Assembly: GCA_014860175.1 (NCBI GenBank)
Contig: JACZKF010000569.1
Coordinates: forward strand, 1-12,634
Source: Desulfuromonadales bacterium
Lineage (GTDB): Bacteria > Desulfobacterota > Desulfuromonadia > Desulfuromonadales > JACZKF01
Direction: 5' to 3'
DNA: 12,634 bases
How positions within the stretch are numbered: the stretch's first letter is position 1; each line of letters starts with the position of its first letter. This document shows positions 6,936 to 12,634 of this stretch, one piece after another. The translations under genes and the position numbers were made by a program. The notes beneath the pieces are model-generated. The model worked only from the letters and a program-made list of their open reading frames with translations, had not been told where the DNA came from and did no database searches.

Positions 6936-7751
6936 ATGAAAGAAGAAGAAAAGAACACCGTGAACCGGGCCGAGGAGTTTCTCCAGGTCTTCAAAAAAGG
7001 GGCTGAGTTCACCCAGGAGTTGCTCAAGGAAAATGAGCGTCTTCGCTATCAGATCTTCCAACTGGAAGAGGGTTCGAAGAAGCAGTCTGGTCCCCTGTCG
7101 GCCGACGCCGAACTGTTGCGTCGCCGGGTGGAGGAGCTGGAGCAGGAGAAAAAAGAGATTCTCGAGCGGGTTCTGCGGGTGGAAGAGGAAAATGACGACT
7201 TCGCCCAACGCTACGTGGAGGTCGAAACCCAGAACAACATGCTGGCCAATCTCTACATCGCGTCGTTTCAGCTGCACTCCACCCTGGACCACCGGGAAGT
7301 GCTGCAGATCATCACGGAGATTGTCATCAACCTGATCGGCGCCGAGGAGTTCTCGGTTCTGGTTCTCGACGAAAAAGCCCGTAAGTTGCAGGCGGTAGCC
7401 GCCGAGGGGCTGGAATTGACGGAGATCCCGGCGGTGCCGGTGGGCGAAGGGATCATTGGCCAAGCCGCCAAGAGCGGCGAGAGTTATTTCATCGACCACA
7501 TGGAAGGCTATGTTCGGGACCTGTCAAACCCCTTGGTCTGCATTCCCCTGAAGATCAAGGATCACGTTATCGGCGTCCTCGTCATCTACCAGCTGCTGTC
7601 GCAAAAAGATCGGTTCGCCGATCTCGATTACGAGTTGTTTACCCTACTGGCGGGACACGCCGCTACGGCCATCTTCTCCTCCAAGCTCTATTCGGAGTCC
7701 GAGCGCAAGCTGTCGACCATTCAGGGCTTTATCGATCTCATGACCAAGTAG
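6936..7751 (+). CDS. Coiled-coil GAF-domain protein
   Basis: The 271-residue protein begins with a highly charged coiled coil (about 1-105, rich in E-K-R-L, for instance LLRRRVEELEQEKKEILERV at 60-79), followed by one GAF domain (about 118-252) with LDHREVLQIITEIVINLIGA and VPVGEGIIGQAAKSGE. No kinase, GGDEF, HD or DNA-binding output is attached and no membrane segment is seen, so it is a soluble sensor or adaptor that probably dimerises through the coil. GAF domains bind small molecules such as cyclic nucleotides, or haem, or serve only for dimerisation; the ligand here cannot be read. The ATG at 6936 has TAGGAG (6923-6928) with a 7-nt spacer. It lies 18 nt after cheB and 17 nt before a cheY, so it is part of the chemosensory operon. 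Confidence 0.85.
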   Translation: MKEEEKNTVNRAEEFLQVFKKGAEFTQELLKENERLRYQIFQLEEGSKKQSGPLSADAELLRRRVEELEQEKKEILERVLRVEEENDDFAQRYVEVETQNNMLANLYIASFQLHSTLDHREVLQIITEIVINLIGAEEFSVLVLDEKARKLQAVAAEGLELTEIPAVPVGEGIIGQAAKSGESYFIDHMEGYVRDLSNPLVCIPLKIKDHVIGVLVIYQLLSQKDRFADLDYELFTLLAGHAATAIFSSKLYSESERKLSTIQGFIDLMTK

Positions 7752-7768
7752 TACGGAGGAGGGAGCGT

Positions 7769-8149
7769 ATGAACACCTACAAAGTTCTGGTCGTTGAAGA
7801 TTCACCTACCATGCGGCAGCTGATCGTTTTCGCCCTGAAGCGCCTGCGCGGATTGACCATTGTCGAAGCCAACGATGGGGTGGATGGGCTGAAGAAACTG
7901 ACCGGGGAGAAGTTCGACCTGATCATTACCGATATCAATATGCCGATCATGAACGGGCTGAAACTGGTCAGCCTGGTGCGGCACGATCCTAGCTACAAGC
8001 TGGTGCCCATTGTCATTGTTACCACCGAAGGGGCGGAGGAGGACCGCGAACGGGCCCTGGCGCTGGGTGCCAATGAATACATCACCAAGCCGGTGCAGAC
8101 CACCCGCCTGCTGGAAGTGACCAAGCGGTTGCTTAACCTCAGCGGCTGA
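7769..8149 (+). CDS. cheY: CheY, chemotaxis-type single-domain response regulator
   Basis: The 126-residue receiver resembles classical CheY: KVLVVEDSPTMRQLI at the start, acidic pair E10-D11, phosphoacceptor D55 (LIITDINMPIMNG), T85 and K107 (YITKPV). It has all residues needed for phosphotransfer from CheA. The start is supported by GGAGGAGGGAG (7755-7765) just before ATG, one of the strongest ribosome binding sites in the window. It is the last gene of the chemosensory run, 17 nt after the GAF gene. It is closer to motility-type CheY than the receiver at 1107-1478, so the two probably have different targets. Whether it binds a flagellar switch is not shown, since no flagellar genes are nearby. 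Confidence 0.94.
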   Translation: MNTYKVLVVEDSPTMRQLIVFALKRLRGLTIVEANDGVDGLKKLTGEKFDLIITDINMPIMNGLKLVSLVRHDPSYKLVPIVIVTTEGAEEDRERALALGANEYITKPVQTTRLLEVTKRLLNLSG

Positions 8150-8165
8150 AGGAGGGCGCATTCCA

Positions 8166-8178
8166 CGGTTGACAACCG
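8166..8178. promoter_or_regulatory. 13-bp dyad overlapping the infA -35 box (possible operator)
   Basis: CGGTTG-A-CAACCG is a perfect 6-bp inverted repeat with a one-base centre. It covers the TTGACA -35 hexamer at 8169-8174. A protein bound here would compete with RNA polymerase. As RNA it could not form a good hairpin because the loop is a single base, so a DNA-binding role is the more likely one, if it has any. Confidence 0.35.
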
Positions 8179-8197
8179 GTCCGCCTGTTATGATAAT
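8169..8197 (+). promoter_or_regulatory. Sigma-70-type promoter for infA
   Basis: TTGACA (8169-8174), a perfect -35 match, is separated by exactly 17 bp from GATAAT (8192-8197), a 5/6 match to the -10 consensus. Transcription would start near 8204, giving a leader of about 40 nt before the infA start codon. It lies just after the cheY stop and is the most convincing promoter in the window. It separates the chemosensory operon from infA and perhaps leuS. Confidence 0.75.
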
Positions 8198-8244
8198 TAC
8201 CTGCGCTTGTCCGAAGTGCAGAATTCACCCTCTAGGAGGCTCTT

Positions 8245-8463
8245 TTGGCCAAGGAAGAAGCGATCGAAGTTGAAGGTTCAGTGATTGAACCCCTCCCCAA
8301 TGCCATGTTCCGGGTCAAGCTGGACAATGGGCATATCGTGCTGGCGCATATTTCCGGCAAGATGCGCAAGTTTTACATCCGGATTCTGCCCGGTGACCGG
8401 GTTACCGTCGAGCTCTCCCCTTACGATCTGACCCGCGGCAGAATCACCTACCGCGAGAAGTGA
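8245..8463 (+). CDS. infA: Translation initiation factor IF-1
   Basis: The 72-residue product is full-length bacterial IF-1, a single OB-fold protein that binds the A site of the 30S subunit during initiation. Typical sequences are AKEEAIEVEG at the start, then PNAMFRVKLDNGH, HISGKMRKFYIRILPGD, ELSPYDLTRGRITYR. The start is TTG at 8245, not ATG: the conserved N-terminus begins exactly there, TAGGAGG (8233-8239) lies 5 nt upstream, and no ATG fits. It has its own promoter (8169-8197) and ends with tandem stops TGA-TAA. The identity is certain. Confidence 0.98.
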   Translation: MAKEEAIEVEGSVIEPLPNAMFRVKLDNGHIVLAHISGKMRKFYIRILPGDRVTVELSPYDLTRGRITYREK

Positions 8464-8466
8464 TAA

Positions 8467-8507
8467 GCCGCCGGACGGCGGCATGACCCCCCGGTAGGTT
8501 CACCGGG
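8467..8507 (+). other. Two adjacent GC-rich hairpins after infA
   Basis: GCCGCC (8467-8472), loop GGAC, GGCGGC (8477-8482) is followed by CCCGGT (8490-8495), loop AGGTTC, ACCGGG (8502-8507). Both have perfect 6-bp stems and no U-run, so they are not classic terminators. They begin right after the tandem stop of infA and could protect the 3' end of the infA message or shape the leuS leader. Confidence 0.5.
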
Positions 8508-8528
8508 CAACGGCATCCCAGTGCGGAG

Positions 8529-8549
8529 ATACCGGCGAAAGGCCGGTAT
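8529..8549 (+). terminator. Possible weak intrinsic terminator or attenuator between infA and leuS
   Basis: ATACCGGC (8529-8536), loop GAAAG, GCCGGTAT (8542-8549) is an 8-bp perfect stem followed by the interrupted T-rich stretch TTCCTGTTTCTG. The stem is good but the T-run is poor. Only 42 nt separate it from the leuS ATG at 8592 and no promoter is visible there. If it stops transcription fully, leuS would have none, so partial termination or RNA processing is more plausible. Confidence 0.4.
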
Positions 8550-8591
8550 TCCTGTTTCTGACCGAGCTGCGGCTCCCCTTTGGAGTGATCT

Positions 8592-11144
8592 ATGGAAGAA
8601 CGCTACAACGCCGGCCCCATCGAGGCGAAATGGCAGCAGTCGTGGGCGGAGAACCGTACCTTCAAGGTCTCTGAACAGGGGGGCAAGCCGAAATACTACC
8701 TGCTGGAGATGTTTCCCTACCCCTCCGGGCGCATCCATATGGGGCATGTGCGTAACTACTCCATCGGGGATGTCGTGGCCCGGTTCAAACGCCTTCAGGG
8801 GTACAACGTCCTGCATCCGATGGGCTGGGATGCCTTCGGCATGCCGGCCGAAAATGCCGCCATCCAGCACCGTGTCCATCCGGCCAAATGGACCCACGAG
8901 AATATCGCCAACATGCGTTCCCAGCTGAAGAAGATGGGATTCTCCTACGACTGGGACCGGGAATTCGCCACCTGCGACGTTGATTACTACAAATGGGAAC
9001 AGCTGATTTTTCTCCGGATGTACGAGCGGGGGCTAGCCTACAAGAAGAGCTCCACCGTCAACTGGTGCCCGGCCTGCCAGACGGTGTTGGCCAATGAGCA
9101 GGTGGAAGACGACTGCTGCTGGCGCTGCGACAGCCTGGTGGAGGCGAAGGAACTCGAGCAGTGGTTCTTCAAGATCACCGATTACGCCCAGGAACTTCTC
9201 GATCAGACGTGGAATCTTCCCGGCTGGCCGGAGCCGGTCCTGACCATGCAGCGCAACTGGCTCGGTCGCAGCACCGGCTGCGAAATCGAATTTCCGCTGG
9301 AAACCGCCGATGGCCATATTCGGGTCTTCACCACCCGGCAGGATACGGTATTCGGTGCCACGTTCATGAGCCTGGCTCCGGAGCACCCCCTGGCCCTCGA
9401 ACTGACCACCCCTGAGCGTCGGGGCGAGGTCGAAGAGTTCATCGCTCGGGTGCGGCGAGAGGATAAGAGCCGGCGCGGCAGCGAAGAGATGGAAAAAGAG
9501 GGGGTATTTACCGGCGCCTACTGCCGCAACCCGGTTACCGGCGGGCGGATGCCGGTTTTTCTCGCCAATTTCGTCCTGATGGAATATGGCACCGGCGCGG
9601 TGATGGCGGTTCCGACCCACGATCAGCGCGATTTCGAATTCGCCCGCCGGTACGACCTGCCGCTGCAGGTGGTCATTCAGCCGCCGGGAGAGCCCCTCGA
9701 CCCGGCCCGGATGACCGAAGCCTGGACCGGTCCCGGGCAGATGGTCAACTCGGGGGAGTTCGATGGCCTCGGGAACGAAGAGGCCAAGGAGCGCATTGCC
9801 GACTACCTGCAGCAGCGCGGCCTGGGGAAAAAAAGCGTCAACTTCCGTCTGCGCGACTGGGGGGTTTCTCGCCAACGCTACTGGGGGACACCGATTCCGG
9901 TGATCTACTGTGAGCGCTGCGGCATCGTGCCGGTGCCGGAACAGGATCTGCCGGTGGTGCTGCCGGTCGATGTCGAGTTTACCGGTGAGGGGGGGAGCCC
10001 CCTGGCCAAGAGCGAAGCCTTCCTGCAGACCAGTTGCCCCACCTGCGGCGGGAGCGCCCGGCGGGAGACCGATACTTTCGATACCTTTGTCGAAAGCTCC
10101 TGGTATTTTGCCCGCTATGCCTGCCCTGACTACACCCAGGGACCCATCGACCGTTCCCGGGTCGAGTATTGGCTGCCGGTCGATCAGTACATCGGCGGCG
10201 TCGAGCACGCCGTCATGCACCTGCTCTACGCCCGATTCTTCACCAAGGTGCTGCGCGATCTGGGGCTGGTCAACCTGGATGAGCCGTTCACCAATCTGCT
10301 CACCCAGGGGATGGTCTGCATGGAGACCCGCTCCTGCCCCGCCCATGGCTGGCTCTTCCCGGAAGAGGTGCATGACGGCAAATGCCGCAAGTGCGGGGCC
10401 GAGGCGACGCTCGGGCGCATCGAAAAGATGAGCAAGTCGAAAAAGAACGTCGTCGACCCCGATCATCTGATCAGTCGCTATGGTGCCGATACCGCCCGGC
10501 TGTTCTCCCTCTTTGCCGCCCCTCCGGAGAAGGACCTGGAGTGGAACGAACAAGGGGTGGAGGGGTGCTTCCGCTTCCTCAATCGGGTCTGGCGGGCCAT
10601 CTATGACAACCTGGCTCTCATCGGCCTGGCGGCCCCTCCGGAGACCGAAGGGGCGGCCAGGCAGCTGCGGCGCCTGACCCACCGCACGATCCGCAAGGTG
10701 ACCGACGACATCGATGGACGGTTCCACTTCAATACCGCCATTGCCGCCGTGATGGAACTGGTGAACGAGATCTATTCTTTCGAGGCCAAGCAGAGCTCCC
10801 CCGGCGCCATGCGCGAAGCGCTGGAGGCGGTGGTCCGGCTTCTCGCCCCCTTCGTTCCGCACCTGGCCGAAGAGCTGTGGTGCTGCCTGGGGCACCTCGA
10901 TGGCCTCGAAGCGGCCGGCTGGCCCGCTTGGGATCCTGCCGCTCTGGTCGAAGAGGAGAAGACCATCGTCATCCAGATCAACGGTAAAATGCGTGGGAAA
11001 GTGGTGGTGGCCGCCGATGCCGACGACCAGACCATCGAACGGGCGGCTCTGGAAGAGCCGAACGTGGCCCGGTTCCTCGCCGGGCAGACGGTGCGCAAGG
11101 TGGTCATCGTCCCAGGCCGTCTGGTCAACGTGGTGGTCGGCTGA
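8592..11144 (+). CDS. leuS: Leucyl-tRNA synthetase
   Basis: This class Ia synthetase charges tRNA-Leu with leucine. The 850 residues are close to the usual bacterial length. The signature HMGH is at 49-52 (FPYPSGRIHMGH) and KMSKS at 612-616. The CP1 editing domain shows TTRQDT from T247 and THDQRD with D347, so hydrolysis of misacylated tRNA should work. Cys/His clusters fit zinc sites: C159-x2-C162 with C176-x2-C179, C440-x2-C443 with C482-x2-C485, and C582-x2-H585 with C598-x2-C601 in the leucine-specific insertion just before KMSKS. The C-terminal tRNA-binding domain ends with INGKMRGKVVV and the VVIVPGRLVNVVV strand. GGAG (8582-8585) lies 6 nt before the ATG. lptE starts within its stop codon. 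No leucine-responsive T-box is seen upstream. Confidence 0.98.
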   Translation: MEERYNAGPIEAKWQQSWAENRTFKVSEQGGKPKYYLLEMFPYPSGRIHMGHVRNYSIGDVVARFKRLQGYNVLHPMGWDAFGMPAENAAIQHRVHPAKWTHENIANMRSQLKKMGFSYDWDREFATCDVDYYKWEQLIFLRMYERGLAYKKSSTVNWCPACQTVLANEQVEDDCCWRCDSLVEAKELEQWFFKITDYAQELLDQTWNLPGWPEPVLTMQRNWLGRSTGCEIEFPLETADGHIRVFTTRQDTVFGATFMSLAPEHPLALELTTPERRGEVEEFIARVRREDKSRRGSEEMEKEGVFTGAYCRNPVTGGRMPVFLANFVLMEYGTGAVMAVPTHDQRDFEFARRYDLPLQVVIQPPGEPLDPARMTEAWTGPGQMVNSGEFDGLGNEEAKERIADYLQQRGLGKKSVNFRLRDWGVSRQRYWGTPIPVIYCERCGIVPVPEQDLPVVLPVDVEFTGEGGSPLAKSEAFLQTSCPTCGGSARRETDTFDTFVESSWYFARYACPDYTQGPIDRSRVEYWLPVDQYIGGVEHAVMHLLYARFFTKVLRDLGLVNLDEPFTNLLTQGMVCMETRSCPAHGWLFPEEVHDGKCRKCGAEATLGRIEKMSKSKKNVVDPDHLISRYGADTARLFSLFAAPPEKDLEWNEQGVEGCFRFLNRVWRAIYDNLALIGLAAPPETEGAARQLRRLTHRTIRKVTDDIDGRFHFNTAIAAVMELVNEIYSFEAKQSSPGAMREALEAVVRLLAPFVPHLAEELWCCLGHLDGLEAAGWPAWDPAALVEEEKTIVIQINGKMRGKVVVAADADDQTIERAALEEPNVARFLAGQTVRKVVIVPGRLVNVVVG

Positions 11145-11653
11145 TGACTCGCCCTCTGCTGCTCCTGCTTTTGCTCCTTCCCCTGGTCGCCTGTGGCTAT
11201 CACCCCCCAGGCCGTGGTTCCCAGCTGCCGGTGGAGGTGCAGACGGTCGCCATTGAGTTTTTCCGCAACGCCACCCTGGAGCCACTGCTCGAAAATGTGG
11301 TGACCACCGCCGTCAGTCAGCGGCTGATCCGTGGACGCGCTCTGCGCGTGGTCGACGAGGCGCGCAGCGCCGACGCCGTGCTGACCGGAGAGGTCAGCTC
11401 CTATCTCACCGAGCCGGTGGCTTACGACAGCCAGGACGAAATTGCCCGCTGGCGCTCCACCATGCAGGTGGCTGCGGTTCTGCGGCGGGTCAGCAACGGA
11501 GAGGTCTTGTGGAAGGGGGCAGCCAGTTGGCGGGAGGAATACGCGGCCAGCCTCGACAAGGCTTTCCAGGAAGATCTCGAGGCGGCCGCTATCGCCACCA
11601 TGGGCGATCGGATTGCCGAAGAGCTCTACTTCCGCATGGCCGACAACTTCTGA
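11144..11653 (+). CDS. lptE: LptE, LPS-assembly outer-membrane lipoprotein
   Basis: LptE plugs the LptD barrel and helps insert lipopolysaccharide into the outer leaflet of the outer membrane. The 169-residue precursor has a short basic start (MTR), a leucine-rich hydrophobic core and the lipobox LVAC, with C17 as the lipidated residue. It is followed by GYHPPG, the typical CGY-F/H opening of the family, then VAIEFFRNATLEPLLENVV, LTGEVSSY and a conserved C-terminal helix (IAEELYFRMADNF). The ATG overlaps the leuS stop by one base (TGATG). The order leuS-lptE-holA is also known from other proteobacteria. It shows that the organism has an LPS-type envelope. Confidence 0.92.
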   Translation: MTRPLLLLLLLLPLVACGYHPPGRGSQLPVEVQTVAIEFFRNATLEPLLENVVTTAVSQRLIRGRALRVVDEARSADAVLTGEVSSYLTEPVAYDSQDEIARWRSTMQVAAVLRRVSNGEVLWKGAASWREEYAASLDKAFQEDLEAAAIATMGDRIAEELYFRMADNF

Positions 11654-11676
11654 TGGCCGAAAGCTCGATGCCGTGA
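11653..11676 (+). other. Seven-codon minicistron bridging lptE and holA
   Basis: ATG at 11653 shares its A with the lptE stop TGA (11651-11653). Seven codons (MAESSMP) lead to TGA at 11674-11676, which overlaps the holA GTG (11673-11675). holA itself has no clear ribosome binding site. The arrangement would let ribosomes ending on lptE re-initiate step by step into holA, but it is too short to call a gene. Confidence 0.3.
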
Positions 11677-12634
11677 AGCCTGCCGAGTTGGACAAGGCCA
11701 TTGCCGACCATTCCCCGCCACCTCTGCTGCTGCTGTACGGGGAGGAACCGTTTCTCCTCGACCAGGCGCTGGCCCGGTTGCGCGGGTTGATTCCCCCCGA
11801 CGCCCGGGACTTCAACTTTCAGATGGTCCGTGGCCGGGAGGTGCGGGCGGCTGCGGTTCTCGACACCGTGCACACGTTTCCCGTTTTCTCCTCTCGCCGC
11901 CTGGTGCTGGTTCGGGAAACCGAAGAGATCCCGGCGGCGGAACTGGAAGCTTTCCTCCCTTACCTGCGGGCGCCGGTGGCCGAGACGATACTGGTCTTTA
12001 CGGCCGAGAAGATCGATGGCCGGCGCAAGTTCTACCAGGAGTTCCGCAAGCACGGCGCCATGGTCGAATTTCGCCGCCTGTTTGATAATCAGATTCCGGC
12101 CTTTGTCCGGGAGCAGGCGCGGGTCGCCGGTTTTTCCTTCACCGAAGATGCGATGACGCTGTTTTGTCGCCGGGTCGGTACCAGCCTGCAAGAAGTGGCG
12201 GCCGAACTGGGGAAGCTGGGGACGTACCTGGGGGGGAAAAAACTGGCCGATGTCGCCGAGGTCACGGCGGTGGTCTCCGATACGCGGGTCGACAGCATCT
12301 TCGATCTGACCAACGCCATTGGCCTGCAGAAAACCGGAGACGCACTGCGCCTGCTCAGCCGGCTGCTTGGGGAAGGGGTGGCACCGCTGGTGGTCCTGAC
12401 CATGTTGACCAGACACTTTCGCCAGCTCTGGATGGCCAGGGAACTGCTCGATTTGGGAGAGCAGTCGCGCCAGATTGCCGGGCGCATCGGCGTCAATCCG
12501 TACTTTCTCGACACCCTGCTGGTCCAGGCCAGACAGTTTGGGCCAGACCGATACCGCCACGCTTTTGAGCTGTTCCTCGGTGCCGATCTGGCACTCAAGT
12601 CGAGCGGGGCTCATCCGGGCGCACTGCTGGAGAA
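11673..12634 (+). CDS. holA: DNA polymerase III delta subunit (clamp loader), 3' end outside window
   Basis: HolA is the delta subunit of the clamp loader; it opens the beta sliding clamp ring at replication forks. The frame from GTG at 11673 is open to the last base, giving 320 codons; the family is about 330-345 residues, so only the end is missing. Recognisable parts are LLLLYGEEPFLLDQALARLR near the start, LVLVRETEEIPAAELEAFLP, LVFTAEKIDGRRKFY, VGTSLQEVAAELGKL, VSDTRVDSIFDLTNAIG and LTMLTRHFRQLWMARELL. GTG is chosen because V-K-P-A-E-L aligns with the usual N-terminus; no upstream in-frame ATG exists before lptE. There is no good Shine-Dalgarno, so coupling to lptE is likely. Confidence 0.95.
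   Translation, partial: MKPAELDKAIADHSPPPLLLLYGEEPFLLDQALARLRGLIPPDARDFNFQMVRGREVRAAAVLDTVHTFPVFSSRRLVLVRETEEIPAAELEAFLPYLRAPVAETILVFTAEKIDGRRKFYQEFRKHGAMVEFRRLFDNQIPAFVREQARVAGFSFTEDAMTLFCRRVGTSLQEVAAELGKLGTYLGGKKLADVAEVTAVVSDTRVDSIFDLTNAIGLQKTGDALRLLSRLLGEGVAPLVVLTMLTRHFRQLWMARELLDLGEQSRQIAGRIGVNPYFLDTLLVQARQFGPDRYRHAFELFLGADLALKSSGAHPGALLE

Noticed and set aside
8486..8560. tRNA-like T-arm (GGTTCACCGGG)
   Set aside because: No acceptor, D or anticodon arms can be paired around it, and the loop does not match TTCRANY.
8464..8591. T-box or cyclic-di-GMP (GEMM) riboswitch before leuS
   Set aside because: The T-box core (AGGGTGGNACCGCG) and the GEMM core segments are absent. Only a short CCGGTAGGTTCACCGG stretch is superficially similar, and it forms a simple hairpin.
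1..12634. CRISPR array, insertion sequence, tRNA or rRNA gene, prophage or attachment site
   Set aside because: No spaced direct repeats, transposase frame, terminal inverted repeats or structural RNA sequences were seen. The window is continuous operon DNA with even codon character.

Overview
This is a GC-rich bacterial window in which every supported gene lies on the + strand with very little intergenic space. The gene content fits the Desulfuromonadales/Geobacterales branch of the former Deltaproteobacteria. It holds a chemosensory operon with an MJ0042-type zinc-ribbon receiver protein and a HEAT-repeat protein, next to infA and the run leuS-lptE-holA. lptE also implies a Gram-negative outer membrane. 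The taxonomic placement is inferred from gene content and order; I ran no search.

Region 1 (1-8149) is a chemosensory operon. It begins with the end of an ExeA/GspA-like AAA+ ATPase, followed by a CheW with a long acidic/proline tail, a CheY-like receiver, a second CheW, a zinc-ribbon/receiver/helical-tail protein, a 672-residue HEAT-repeat protein, CheR, CheB, a coiled-coil GAF protein and a classical CheY. Most junctions overlap or are only 3-22 nt apart, as expected of one transcript with coupled translation. The largest gap (2000-2047) carries a hairpin over the ribosome binding site. No CheA kinase, methyl-accepting receptor or phosphatase (CheC/CheX/CheZ) is present; kinase and receptor genes probably lie left of the window or elsewhere. 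The extra proteins and the lack of flagellar genes favour a pathway controlling something other than, or beyond, swimming. That is inference.

Region 2 (8150-8591) separates the operon from housekeeping genes. It carries a strong-looking sigma-70 promoter (TTGACA-17-GATAAT) with a 13-bp dyad over its -35 box, the 72-codon infA gene starting at TTG, then three GC-rich hairpins before leuS.

Region 3 (8592-12634) is leuS (complete, with HMGH, KMSKS, editing site and three Cys/His clusters), lptE (lipoprotein of LPS export) and holA (clamp-loader delta subunit, running off the right edge). leuS and lptE overlap by one base. A seven-codon minicistron bridges lptE and holA.

The least understood part is the accessory set inside the chemosensory operon: the zinc-ribbon receiver with an altered acidic pocket, the HEAT protein and the GAF protein. 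They are candidates for a scaffold or output module attached to CheW/CheR/CheB.
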